From: Terriglobales bacterium
GTDB lineage: Bacteria; Acidobacteriota; Terriglobia; Terriglobales; Acidobacteriaceae
Direction of reading: 5' to 3'
DNA length: 64,000 nt
NCBI GenBank assembly: GCA_025934735.1
Contig: JAICWP010000003.1
Location: 124,001 to 188,000 of the forward strand
The notes beneath the pieces were generated by a model. The model had not been told where the DNA came from. It made no database searches and was given only the letters and a program-made list of their open reading frames with translations. Positions 17,127 through 26,600 of this stretch are shown piece after piece. The position numbers were made by a program, and so were the translations under genes. Numbering within the stretch: the first letter of the stretch is position 1; each line of letters begins with the position of its first letter.

Positions 17127-17672
17127 ATGGCAACGAACCCGCAGTATCCAGAACCGCAGAAACCCCACATACATCCGCGCTTGCAAACGCCGCCTAAGAA
17201 GCAGTTTCCCTGGCCGCTGATCGCGATCGTCATTGCCGCGGCCATTCTGGCGGCGCTGATCTGGTGGCTGCCGCAAGCGCCCAAGAAGCAACTGCCGCCC
17301 AATGCGGCCGCGGTGCCGGTGCAGCCCACCGGAAACCAGATCCAGCTCACGAATGTGAAGATGACGCCGTCTCCCGTGGGCAGCGCGTTTTACGTCCAGG
17401 GCATGCTCTTCAACAACGGCAACTCGGATATCACCGGCGTGCAGTTACAGGCCGCGTTCCACGGCATCAACGGGCAGGTGCTGCAAACGCAAACCCGCCC
17501 CATGCAAGGCATGGTCGGCAACTCCGCCACCGAGGCGCAGGATCTTACGCAAGCTCCCATCAAGCCAAACGAGTCACGCGCCGTGCGGGTGTACTTCGAG
17601 CACTATCCCGCGGGCTGGAACAAGCAGATGCCCGATTTGAAAGTAACCACGGTTACGGCGCACGCGCCCTAA
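17127..17672 (+). CDS. Membrane-anchored DUF2393-like protein (copy 1)
   Basis: The 181-aa protein has a Pro/His/Lys-rich cytoplasmic N terminus, one transmembrane helix (about 31-50, LIAIVIAAAILAALIWW) and an exported domain. The domain contains LTNVKMTPSPVGSAFYVQGMLFNNGNSDITGV, a beta-sandwich-like pattern describing a FxxxLFNxG element, and ends with YFEHYPAGWNKQMPDLKV. The neighbouring gene encodes the same architecture. I assign DUF2393 tentatively. Function unknown. GGGAG lies at a fitting distance from the ATG at 17127. Confidence 0.7.
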   Translation: MATNPQYPEPQKPHIHPRLQTPPKKQFPWPLIAIVIAAAILAALIWWLPQAPKKQLPPNAAAVPVQPTGNQIQLTNVKMTPSPVGSAFYVQGMLFNNGNSDITGVQLQAAFHGINGQVLQTQTRPMQGMVGNSATEAQDLTQAPIKPNESRAVRVYFEHYPAGWNKQMPDLKVTTVTAHAP

Positions 17673-17762
17673 GCAAAGTTTTTTCGTGGACACGTGAAGG
17701 ACTGGCCGTGTCCATCCCGGGACCCCACCGCCGCTCCAACCGGGTGCGGTGGGGTGAGATTC

Positions 17763-17796
17763 GGCTCGGCAGCTCTGCTGCCGGGCCTTTTTCTTT
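17763..17796 (+). terminator. Intrinsic terminator after DUF2393-like copy 1
   Basis: An 11-bp stem (17763-17773 with 17777-17787, one G-U pair) and a TCT loop, followed by TTTTTCTTT. A second, 10-bp hairpin ACCCCACCGC/GCGGTGGGGT (17722-17731 with 17746-17755) stands just upstream. Together they separate copy 1 from copy 2 and selD. Confidence 0.85.
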
Positions 17797-17865
17797 GTGC
17801 TCCAGTCGTTCCGGGCGTCCCTGGATCGCACATCTCCGGTTGGTCATAGCCGAGTTGCCGAGGAG

Positions 17866-17871
17866 TACAAT
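17866..17871 (+). promoter_or_regulatory. -10 box TACAAT 6 nt upstream of the start (leaderless candidate)
   Basis: TACAAT is followed by exactly six bases (TCGGCC) and the ATG at 17878. It lies after the terminator at 17763-17796, which agrees with a new transcription unit for copy 2 and possibly selD. No good -35 is visible. Confidence 0.45.
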
Positions 17872-17877
17872 TCGGCC

Positions 17878-18393
17878 ATGGGTGGGCTGATAGAGCCACA
17901 GCCGGCGCAACAGGACGAGAGCGGCCGGATCTGGACCTTTGTGGGGCTGGGCGTCGCCATTGTGGTGATTGTGGTGGCCGTGCTGGCTATCCTCGGCCGC
18001 AGCGGACGCACCGCGCCGCAACCACCTCCAGCCTATGCCGCGAGCCTGAAGCTGACCGACCTCAAGATGAGCGCCGCGGAAAATTTTGTGGGCGCCACCG
18101 TAACCTACCTCGACGGGAAGATCAGCAATTCCGGCGACAAAACCGTGACCCGCGCCATCGTGCAGGCCACGTTCATGAACAGCCTGGGACAGGTGGTGCA
18201 GCGTGAGACTCTGCCGATCCATGTGCTGACCAGCGGGCCCAGCGGCGGAATCTACACCGACGTGGTGGACCTGAGTGCCGCTCCTCTTGCGCCCGGCCAG
18301 AGCCGCCCCTTCCGGCTCACCCTGGAGCACATCTCCGCCGACTGGAATCATGCCGCGCCGGAGTTGAAAATCGTGGACGTGGCCACAAAGTAG
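17878..18393 (+). CDS. Membrane-anchored DUF2393-like protein (copy 2)
   Basis: The 171-aa product has a short N-terminal tail, one helix (about 18-38, VGLGVAIVVIVVAVLAILG) and an exported domain. The domain includes LTDLKMSAAENFVGATVTYLDGKISN, NSGDKTVTRAIVQATF and LEHISADWNHAAPELKI. These align with copy 1 (LTNVKM..., NNGNSDITGVQLQAAF, FEHYPAGWNKQMPDLKV), so the two are paralogues by duplication. Function unknown; an extracellular or periplasmic scaffold role is a guess. It ends 19 nt before selD. Confidence 0.75.
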   Translation: MGGLIEPQPAQQDESGRIWTFVGLGVAIVVIVVAVLAILGRSGRTAPQPPPAYAASLKLTDLKMSAAENFVGATVTYLDGKISNSGDKTVTRAIVQATFMNSLGQVVQRETLPIHVLTSGPSGGIYTDVVDLSAAPLAPGQSRPFRLTLEHISADWNHAAPELKIVDVATK

Positions 18394-18400
18394 CGATTGC

Positions 18401-18406
18401 TAGAAT
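18401..18406 (+). promoter_or_regulatory. Extended -10 box TGC-TAGAAT 6 nt upstream of selD
   Basis: TAGAAT preceded by TGC (extended -10), followed by six bases (ACCCTC) and the selD ATG at 18413. There is no Shine-Dalgarno, so a leaderless selD transcript starting at the ATG is plausible. Confidence 0.5.
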
Positions 18407-18412
18407 ACCCTC

Positions 18413-19474
18413 ATGCCTGACGTGAAGACCGTGCGGTTAACGGAATCGGTTAAAGCCGCGGGTTGAGCTTCCAAGCTGAGTCCGGCGGCGCTGGACGCGG
18501 TGCTTGGGAAATTAGCCCGGCAACAGGACGCGAACGTGCTGGTCGGCTTCGACAAAGCCGACGATGCCGGAGTGTATCAAATCGCTCCTGACACCGCCCT
18601 GGTGCAGACCGTGGACTTCTTCACGCCCATCGTGGATGATCCCTATACCTTCGGCCAGATCGCCGCCGTCAACTCGCTGAGCGACGTTTACGCCATGGGA
18701 GGGCGGCCTCTCACCGCGCTGGCGCTGGTCTGCTTTCCCGAAAAGGGTGAGCTCGAAATTCTGGAGGGGATTCTGGCCGGCGGACTTTCTAAGATGATGG
18801 AGGCCGGCTGCACCATCGTGGGCGGGCACAGCATCCGTGACGACGAGTTGAAGTTCGGCTACTCGGTGACAGGCCTGGTCCATCCCCAGCGCGTGCTGGC
18901 CAACAGCGGAGCTCGCCCGGGCGATCGCTTGCTGCTCACCAAGGCCCTGGGCACAGGAGTGATCTCGACTGCCATCAAAAAGGGAAAAGCCGAGCCGCAA
19001 TGGATTGAGGCAGCCGCACGGTCCATGACCACGCTTAACAAGGCTGCGGCAGAAGTGATTACTGGAAAAGCAGGACAGGCCTATGAAGTTCACGGCATGA
19101 CCGACATCACCGGCTTTGGCCTGGTGGGGCACGCCCGGGAACTGGCGCTGGCCAGCGACGTCAGCCTGCACCTGCACGCCGGGCGAGTGCCGTTGCTGGA
19201 GGGCGCTGTGCAATGCGCGCACGCCGGCTACATTCCGGGCGGGCTGAAGGCCAATCGCGAGTTCGCCGAGTGTGCGGTGGAATTCGCGGCTGGCGTGGGC
19301 GCAGAGCTGAAAACTCTGCTGTTTGATCCCCAGACCGCGGGCGGCCTGCTCATCTCAGTTGCAGCTGCCGATGCGGAGAGGCTGGCTCGCGACCTTAAAG
19401 CGAATAAAGTTCCTGCCGTTCAAATCGGCGAAGTTGTCCCCCGTGCCCAACCGCTCATCTTTGTCGAAAAATAA
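18413..19474 (+). CDS. selD: Selenide, water dikinase SelD containing selenocysteine (UGA at codon 18)
   Basis: SelD makes selenophosphate from selenide and ATP, the selenium donor for Sec-tRNA and selenouridine. The frame from ATG 18413 is closed only by a TGA at 18464-18466, then continues to 19474. The codon falls at the catalytic position: KAAG-U-ASKLSP aligns with E. coli GCGCKISP, so Sec18 replaces Cys17 and K21 matches Lys20. The rest is typical: VDFFTPIVDDPYTFGQIAA, NSLSDVYAMGG, GGHSIRDDELKFGYSV and DPQTAGGLL. The full length of 353 residues is normal. Read as a standard ORF it would look N-terminally truncated at 18500. A SECIS-like hairpin follows the UGA. Confidence 0.93.
18464..18507 (+). 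promoter_or_regulatory. Bacterial SECIS-like element downstream of the selD UGA
   Basis: The UGA is at 18464-18466. Downstream, a perfect lower stem CCAAGC (18471-18476) / GCTTGG (18502-18507) encloses an upper stem GTCCGG (18480-18485) / CTGGAC (18491-18496, one G-U pair) with loop CGGCG. The loop begins 19 nt after the UGA and has G in its first two bases, in line with the known bSECIS rules for SelB recruitment. Confidence 0.75.
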
Positions 19475-19528
19475 GCCCTGAGAACTAAATGAGCAGCGTT
19501 CTCGCCGTCTCAATGGCGAGTTCCGTTT

Positions 19529-20596
19529 TCACAGCTGGTCAAAGCTCTGCTGGCAGTTGTTGCCATAGGTGAACGAGTGCAGGTCGAAGCCGCGGGCGTC
19601 CGGGATGAGCCGGGCGCTATGGGCTCCGAATTCGGGATTGTTCGCCAGGTAATACATGCGCGGTTCACTCACCTCAATGTAAGAGCGCTGGCCATTAAAT
19701 TTCACATCCGCTCCGGCATTGGCCTTGTCCAAAGGCTTGCCGTCCTGCTCGAGGTAGAGCCGCACCGGCTTCTTAGGATTGCTGACGCTAAGCACCGCAT
19801 AGAGCGAGCGGGCGTGATAGCGCAAGTTGGCGCTGACGTTGGACGCTTCAGAAATAACGCCGTCGCTTTCCGTGCGCCACTTGCCTGCCAGGATTACGCC
19901 GCCATCGCGGGGGGCGTGGTTGGCATGAAAGTCCATGGTCTGGTCCAGGTGATAGCCCTGGCTATTCTCCAGCGCGCCCCGGCCGAACCAAGCCCCTACG
20001 TAGGTTTCCTCCGTCGGCCGGCCGCACTGAGGAGCAAAGGTATTCTCCGGCGGGTCCGGCGGAACCTTCATCACTTCGGGATGATCTTTGGCCAGCAGCT
20101 CGCGGATTCGGTTCTCCATGGGCACATTGTTGCCTTCGCCCTCTACTTGTATGACGATATTGCCGCCCTGGTTGATGAGATAGCGGTTGGGCCACACCTG
20201 CGAACCGTAAGCGTTCCAGATGCTGCCGTGCACGTCCGACACAACTGGCCAGGGCAGGCGGAAGCGCTTGGCGGCCCGGCGCACATTACCTGTGTCGTGG
20301 CCGATGGCAAATTCACCATAGTGCACACCGACCACGTCGAAGCCGTACTGGTGGTACTTGGCGTACCAGCGCTTGACCACGGCGAAGTCGCGGATGCAGT
20401 TGATGCAGGTGTACTCCCAGAAATCAATCAGCAGAACGTGGCCGCGGTAGCCCTTGATGGTGTGCGGAACATGGGCGCCTTGATCAATCCAATCCACATC
20501 CGGCGCGAAATCAGGCGCGGGGTGAGCAATTTCGAGGGTCTGAGCACAGGCAGCGGTGGCAAGCAGGAGGGCAAGCAGTATCTTGACGCGAGCCAT
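19529..20596 (-). CDS. Exported thioredoxin-like protein resembling the DipZ C-terminal region
   Basis: The 355-aa product has a signal peptide (MARVKILLALLLATAACAQT), then a TlpA/DipZ-type redoxin domain with LLIDFWEYTCINCIRDF (C64 and C67, CINC). A second beta-rich domain follows (about 200-340, with GKWRTESDGVISE and VRLYLEQDGKPL). This order matches the periplasmic part of mycobacterial-type DipZ, but the CcdA-like membrane domain is missing, so electrons must come from elsewhere. A role in extracytoplasmic disulfide exchange is inferred. TAATCT lies 8 nt before the ATG. Confidence 0.82.
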   Translation of the reverse strand: MARVKILLALLLATAACAQTLEIAHPAPDFAPDVDWIDQGAHVPHTIKGYRGHVLLIDFWEYTCINCIRDFAVVKRWYAKYHQYGFDVVGVHYGEFAIGHDTGNVRRAAKRFRLPWPVVSDVHGSIWNAYGSQVWPNRYLINQGGNIVIQVEGEGNNVPMENRIRELLAKDHPEVMKVPPDPPENTFAPQCGRPTEETYVGAWFGRGALENSQGYHLDQTMDFHANHAPRDGGVILAGKWRTESDGVISEASNVSANLRYHARSLYAVLSVSNPKKPVRLYLEQDGKPLDKANAGADVKFNGQRSYIEVSEPRMYYLANNPEFGAHSARLIPDARGFDLHSFTYGNNCQQSFDQL

Positions 20597-20788
20597 AACT
20601 GTACAGATTACACAGGTACGGGACCGGTCACGAAAAAGTAGGTCGCGTCAGGCTATACCCGCGGCTCAAGTCGGACATATTTCGACGTCCTATTCGGTAC
20701 GTCTGACAACCTGCCCTGATACGAAACCCTGAGCACCTTACATTGTTCAGCGCAAAGCACAACAGACCGACAAACCGCGAGGAGCACT

Positions 20789-21670
20789 CTACAGCTCCAA
20801 CTGCTTCAGCCAGGTGCGGAATTCCTTGCCCAGGTCGGCACGCTTGAGGGCGAACTCTACCGTGGCCTTGAGGAAGCCCAGCTTGTCGCCGGTATCGTGG
20901 CGCTTGCCTTCCACCACATAGCCGTAAATTTTTTCCTTGGCGAGGAGCAGCTTCAAGCCATCGGTAAGCTGCAGTTCGCCGCCGGCGCCCAGCGGCGTGC
21001 GGGAGAGCGTTTCAAAGATTCCGGGGGTGAGCACGTAGCGGCCGATGATGGCCAAGTTGGAAGGCGCGTCCTGCGGCTTGGGTTTTTCCACCAGATTGGA
21101 GACCTCGTACAGGCGTCCGCCAAAGCGGCCGTCGGCAGGCTTGGAATCGAGTACCCCGTAGGAGGAGATCGCCGGGCCTTCCACCACCTGCGTGGCCAGC
21201 ACCGAGGATTGCGTCTCGTCGAAGACATCAATCATCTGCTTCAGGCAGGGGACATCGGCGTCCATGATGTCGTCAGCCAAGAGCACCGCAAAGGGCTCGT
21301 CGCCTACCAGTTCGCGCGCCATGAGCACGGCGTGGCCCAGGCCCATGGCTTCCTTCTGGCGGACGTAGGCCACGTGGATCATGTCCGAAATCTGGCGCAC
21401 CACTGTCAGCAGCTCGGTTTTGTTGCGCTCCTCCAGCATCTTTTCCAGTTCGTAGCTGACATCGAAGTGGTCCTCAATCGCGGTCTTGCCCCGGCCGGTG
21501 ATCATGATGATCTGGTCGCAGCCGGCGGCCATGGCCTCTTCCACTCCGTACTGGATAATGGGTTTGTCTACCAGGGGCAGCATTTCCTTGGGTTGAGCCT
21601 TGGTGGCGGGCAGGAAACGCGTGCCCAGTCCGGCGGCGGGAAAAACGGCTTTGCGGACTCGTTTTTTCAT
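20789..21670 (-). CDS. galU: UTP-glucose-1-phosphate uridylyltransferase
   Basis: GalU forms UDP-glucose from UTP and glucose-1-phosphate for envelope polysaccharides and trehalose. The 293-aa protein carries the nucleotide-binding start FPAAGLGTRFLPATKAQPKEMLP, VDKPIIQYGVEEAMAAG, the LLADDIMD metal site and the GKRHDTGDKLGFLKA block. All are conserved and in the normal spacing and length. The spacer upstream of galU on this strand is short and leads into the DUF885 gene, which is transcribed in the same direction. Confidence 0.95.
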   Translation of the reverse strand: MKKRVRKAVFPAAGLGTRFLPATKAQPKEMLPLVDKPIIQYGVEEAMAAGCDQIIMITGRGKTAIEDHFDVSYELEKMLEERNKTELLTVVRQISDMIHVAYVRQKEAMGLGHAVLMARELVGDEPFAVLLADDIMDADVPCLKQMIDVFDETQSSVLATQVVEGPAISSYGVLDSKPADGRFGGRLYEVSNLVEKPKPQDAPSNLAIIGRYVLTPGIFETLSRTPLGAGGELQLTDGLKLLLAKEKIYGYVVEGKRHDTGDKLGFLKATVEFALKRADLGKEFRTWLKQLEL

Positions 21671-21689
21671 AAAAAATCTACTTGCTGCT

Positions 21690-23477
21690 TCATAAAACCG
21701 GTGAGTCGTTGCCCAGCATGGCCTTGCGAATCATTTTCACCGGTACCGCTCCCTGCTTCATGAACTCGTCGTGAAACTCTTGCAGATTGAAGCTGGAGCC
21801 TTTCATCTTTTTATAATCATCGCGCAGCTTCATGATCTCCAGCTTGCCCAGGGTATAAACCAGATAAGTAGGATCGGAGGTGCCGCGCTTGGTTTCCATT
21901 TCCGCCACGGCGTGTGTCTGGTAACCCTCCTTGACGAAGAAGTTCACGCCCTGGTCGAAGGTCATCTTCCCCGTGTGCATTTCGATGCCGACTATGTATC
22001 GGGCGTCGCGCAGCAGCGCGTCCTGGAGCTGCCCGAGCCGGAGCTGCAGAAAGGCGGCATCCTTGTCCACGGGCACGCCGGGTGTGCGCCCGTAGCCTTC
22101 ATCCAGCATCATCTGCTCGCAATAATGCGCCCAGCCTTCCGCATTCGACCCGCTGAAAATCAGCTTCCGAGCCTTGGAAGGCGCTTCCTGCACCCACAGA
22201 AACTGCGTGTAGTGCCCAGGATAAACCTCGTGCACCGCGGTGCTGATGATGGTGCCCCGGTTAAAGCTCTCCATGAATTCCTGGCGGCGCTGCTCCGGCC
22301 AGTTGGGCTCGGGTAGCGTGACGTTGAAGTACGCCTCCTTGGCTTTGATCTCGTAGGCGCCCGGAGTATCCATGGAGGCGGAGGTCAGGGCGCGGGCAAA
22401 AGGTGGCGTCTCCTCCACGATGGGCAGCACGGGGGAAGGAATGGTGATGATGTGGTGGGCAACGATGTAGGACTTGAGTCCGCCGAGCACGCCGCGAAAC
22501 GTATCCAGCAATTTCCTAGGTGCGGGATGATCCTTTTCCATCCGCTGCAGAATCTGCTGTGGCGGGTGCTGAGCATCAATCGTGGCGGCGGTTTCCTTGA
22601 ATGCCTGCTGGTTGCGGCGGAGGTCGGCCATGCCGATTTCCAGCAGCCGGTCCTGCGGAACGTCCACCATCTCCTCGTCCAGCAGCTTCTTGCGGTAGTT
22701 CTCCGCGCCGATGCGGAAATCGCCGTGCGAAACCGGCAGCAGGTCCTCTTTGAGGAAGTTCTGGTAATTCTTGAGGGCCGCAATCACATCCTGGTTTGTG
22801 CTGTGGAACTCGCTCAGCAGCTTCGGGTCCTTGACTTCGGAAAACGCCGCGGGCACATCCTTCTGGAAGAAGCCGATGATGCCGGGCACCTGCTCCAGCG
22901 CCACTTCGGTATAAACCCGGGGAGGATTTTTCAGATTGCGCCGAGCGGCATTGAAGGCGGCTGGCATTTGCCGCTGACGCTCCACAAGCGCTCGCAGGCG
23001 CTCCTCTTGCGAGGCATAATTCCGGCTCATGATGGTAAACGCGCTGGCGCTCACGAAGCTGGAGTAATGGTCTGGATCCTTCTCCCACATGCGGATATTT
23101 TCCAGGTCGAGCAATTGGCCGGCGATGCTGGTGCGCAGCAGCTCCAGATCGGCGGCAGCCGCCGGGCGTGAAGGCGTAGCCACGGCGGCGAACTTCTGCT
23201 GATACTCCTTCAGGAAAGCTCGTTCGCGGTCCAGGCCGGCGGGGGAGAAATCTTCCAGTTGGGAATCATACTGGTGGAAACCCGCGGCCGTGCCCTCGGT
23301 GGGGTGAAGCTTGAAATAAGCGTCAAAGTACTGGTCCACCAGCTGGTCGTATTGCGCATCGAAGGCGGGCGCCGATCGCGCCGGGGCGGGATTCTGGGCG
23401 GACAAGTTGATGACCATGAGAATAGAAAGAACTGCAAAAGAAGTGAGAAGCTGAAAAGCGCAGACTGGTTTGCTCAC
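21690..23477 (-). CDS. Exported DUF885-family putative metallopeptidase
   Basis: The 595-aa product begins with a GTG at 23477 preceded by GAGGGG; the signal peptide KPVCAFQLLTSFAVLSILM follows. The frame extends to 23630 but that part has no signal or family match. The family motif HEVYPGHYTQ (HExxPGH) and the EGWAHYCEQMMLDEG block, both typical of DUF885, supply probable zinc ligands and the catalytic Glu. The substrate is probably a peptide or a peptide ester in the periplasm; it is not known. Confidence 0.85.
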   Translation of the reverse strand: MSKPVCAFQLLTSFAVLSILMVINLSAQNPAPARSAPAFDAQYDQLVDQYFDAYFKLHPTEGTAAGFHQYDSQLEDFSPAGLDRERAFLKEYQQKFAAVATPSRPAAAADLELLRTSIAGQLLDLENIRMWEKDPDHYSSFVSASAFTIMSRNYASQEERLRALVERQRQMPAAFNAARRNLKNPPRVYTEVALEQVPGIIGFFQKDVPAAFSEVKDPKLLSEFHSTNQDVIAALKNYQNFLKEDLLPVSHGDFRIGAENYRKKLLDEEMVDVPQDRLLEIGMADLRRNQQAFKETAATIDAQHPPQQILQRMEKDHPAPRKLLDTFRGVLGGLKSYIVAHHIITIPSPVLPIVEETPPFARALTSASMDTPGAYEIKAKEAYFNVTLPEPNWPEQRRQEFMESFNRGTIISTAVHEVYPGHYTQFLWVQEAPSKARKLIFSGSNAEGWAHYCEQMMLDEGYGRTPGVPVDKDAAFLQLRLGQLQDALLRDARYIVGIEMHTGKMTFDQGVNFFVKEGYQTHAVAEMETKRGTSDPTYLVYTLGKLEIMKLRDDYKKMKGSSFNLQEFHDEFMKQGAVPVKMIRKAMLGNDSPVL

Positions 23478-23615
23478 GGCGACGCCCCTCGCGCGAACGT
23501 GTAAAGGTATCACATGGGAAGCTAATGCGGCACGGCAGGCATATCCGTTGTGCTGCCCTGTTGAGCGCGGGAAAGCGCACCGAATCGTCGGCTGCCGAGC
23601 GATCCGGAGGGATCG

Positions 23616-23638
23616 TTCTACTTCGCTCATGATGACAG
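23616..23638 (+). repeat. Copy of the CGCTCAGGATGACA-type dispersed repeat
   Basis: ttctacttcgctcatgatga followed by cag, located between the mfd stop (23660) and the DUF885 start. Confidence 0.45.
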
Positions 23639-23659
23639 GGCAGCAAGAAGGGCTTGGGA

Positions 23660-26600
23660 TTATTTTGCGACCTTACTCTCGGCGTCTCCGGCCAAGCCGG
23701 GTCCCGACAGCGCGCCAGTCAACTCTTCCAGCACGCCGCGGATGCGGGCCAGCACCTCTTCCGCCTGGGTCGCGCCTTTGATGAAGAATTTCAAAGTTCC
23801 GCCGGGAGTGAACTGGGCGCCGCGTTGGTCGGAGACGAAGCGGGCCAGCTTTTCGGGCTCGACGGCGGCGTTCTGAGTGAAGTTGATGCTCACCAGATCG
23901 CGCTTGCGCTCCACCCGGGCCACGCCAATTCGGTTGCAGAGCAGCCGCAGCGTGGCATAGTCGAGCAGGTTGCGTACGGGCTGCGGCGCTTCGCCGTAGC
24001 GGTCTTGCAGCTCGGAGCGAACATCGGCCAGCTGGTTCTCGTTCTCCACCCCCGCAATGCGTTTGTACATGCGTAGGCGCTGGTTCTCTTCCGCGATATA
24101 CTCAGCGGGAATGCGGATATTGAGACCCAAGTTGAGCTGGGTCTCCACTTCTGCGGCGGCAACCTCGCCCTTGTTCTCGCGCACCGCGCGCTCCAGCATG
24201 GAAGTGTAAAGCTCGAAGCCTACCGCTTCGATATGGCCGCTCTGCTCCCCGCCCAGCATGTTGCCGGCGCCGCGCAGCTCCAGGTCGAGGGCTGCGATTT
24301 TGAAGCCTGCTCCCAAGTCGGAGAATTCCTTGAGCGCAGCCAGGCGGCGGCGAGCCAGCGGTGTCAGCTCAAGTTCGGCGGGCAGCAGCAGGTAGGCATA
24401 GGCGCGGCGGTTGGAGCGCCCTACGCGCCCGCGCAGTTGGTAGAGCTCGGAGAGCCCATAGCGGTCGGCGCGGTTGATGATGATGGTATTGCAGAGGGGA
24501 ATGTCCAGTCCATTCTCGATGATGGTGGTGGCCACCAGCACGTCGGCTTCGTGATGCATGAACTTGAGCATCACTTTCTCCAGTTCGCGCTCCGACATCT
24601 GTCCGTGCCCAACCATGGTGCGCGCCCGCGGAACGAGCTCCTGCACCTTGGCGGCGATTTCGTAGATGCTGTCCACCCGGTTATGCACGAAGTACACCTG
24701 GCCGCCGCGCTCCAACTCCTGCTCGATGGATGACTTGATTAATTTTTCATCCCAGGCCGCCACCACCGTCTGGATGGCGATGCGGTCGCGCGGCGGGGTT
24801 TCGATCACGCTCATGTCGCGCAGCCCCACTAGCGACATGTGCAGCGTGCGCGGAATGGGCGTGGCCGACATGGTCAGCACGTCCACGTCCTTGCGCATCT
24901 GTTTCAGCCGCTCCTTGTGGCGCACGCCGAAGCGCTGTTCCTCATCCACGACCAACAGGCCAAGATTGGTAAACTTCACGTCTTTCGAGAGCAGGCGGTG
25001 GGTGCCGATCAGAATGTCAACCTTGCCGGCCTCAACCCGCTGCAGAATTTCTTTCTGCTGCCTGGGGGTGCGGAATCGGCTGATCATCTCAATGCTGACG
25101 GGAAAAGCGGCGAATCGCGATTTGAAAGTCTCGTAGTGCTGAAAGGCGAGCACCGTGGTGGGCGCCAGCACCGCTACCTGGTGATTATCGCTGACCGCCT
25201 TGAAAGCCGCGCGCATGGCCACTTCCGTCTTGCCGTAGCCCACATCCCCGCAGAGCAGCCGGTCCATGGGCTGCTGCACCTCCATGTCGCGCTTGACATC
25301 GGAGATGGCCAACCCCTGATCTTCGGTTTCCTGAAACTCGAAAGAGTCTTCAAACTCGCGCTGCCACTCGTTATCGGAGGGGAAGGCGTGGCCCTCCACC
25401 GTCTTGCGCTCGGCGTAGAGTTTGAGCAGCTCGTCGGCCATGTCCTGCATGGCCTTCTTGACCCGCGCCTTGGTTTTGGCCCAGGTAGCAGTGCCCAGGC
25501 GGCTCAGCGCCGGCTTGGCGCCCTCGGCCGAGCGGTATTTCTGCACCAGGTCCAGGCGAGTGAGCGGCACGTAGAGCTTGGCGCCTTCGGCATATTCCAG
25601 CAGCATGAATTCGGCTTTGCCGTCCTGCTGTGCGATTTCTTTCAGCCCCTGGTAGATGCCGATGCCGTGCTCCACGTGCACCACGTAATCGCCGACCGCC
25701 AAGTCGCGAAAATCGGAGAGGAATGTGGAGGTCTTGGATCGGGGCCGCTGCGGGCGGCTGACCACCGCTTCCGACTCATCGAACAGGTCGCGCGAGCCGA
25801 AAATAACCAGCGCGGCCGCAGGCAGCAGCACGCCATCGGGCACATAAGCTTTGACCACGGTGGTGGCGTACACCTCGCCCGCGAAGTACGCGGTTTCGTC
25901 GGCGTAGCTCTCGCCGCCAGCACGCACCGGGCTGCCCAGGCGGTAAGAAACGTTGTATTCCGTGAAGATGTCGGCCAGTCGCTCCAGTTCTCCGGTGTTG
26001 GCGGCGGCAAACATAACGTGCTTGCCTTCGGCGGTGAGTTTCTTCACTTCTTCTACCATGGCCGGGACAGAGCCATGAAAGCGCGTAGTCGGCTGAGAGC
26101 TGAGCGTCAGCTGCTCCTCGCCCGCGCGAGTAATGCCCAGGTGCTCGACTTCGACTACACCAAGCTGGCTAACCCGCTGCTCCCAATCCTGGGGCGCAAA
26201 GTAGAGATCCTCCGGGCGAACCAGGTTGCCGACCCCGCTGCGCTCGTGGATTTCGCCCAGGCGCTCCCAGAAGTGCTCGAACTCGCTCTCAAGCGCGTCC
26301 GGCTCATCCAGCACCACCGCCGCGCGGGGGAGGAGGTCAAACAGGGTGGTATTCGCGCTGGCCACCGGTGCATAGAATTCCCAGCCCGGAAAGACGGTGG
26401 CGCCGGCGGCCAGCGCTGCTTCCTCCAAAAGCTCTTCGGCGCCGCTAATCCGACGGCCGGAAAGGCGGGCATGAATCGCGCCCAGCAGTTCCTCAGTGGC
26501 AGGTGTCTCGGTAAGCGGCAATAGCACGGCTTCGTCCAGAGGGGTGGAGGAACGTTGGGTACTGGGATCGAACTTGCGGATGGATTCCACCTCGTCGCCA

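Noticed and set aside
18413-18500. selD as a pseudogene or a truncated gene starting at 18500
   Set aside because: The only stop is a TGA at the catalytic Sec/Cys site with a SECIS-like fold after it. The residues on both sides align with SelD, so Sec decoding explains it better than decay.
24839-26524. A 561-aa open frame on the plus strand opposite mfd
   Set aside because: It is a high-GC shadow of the mfd coding frame with no domain signature. Similar long antisense frames lie opposite gyrB (31228-32202), galU (20897-21763) and GH57 (47784-48500).
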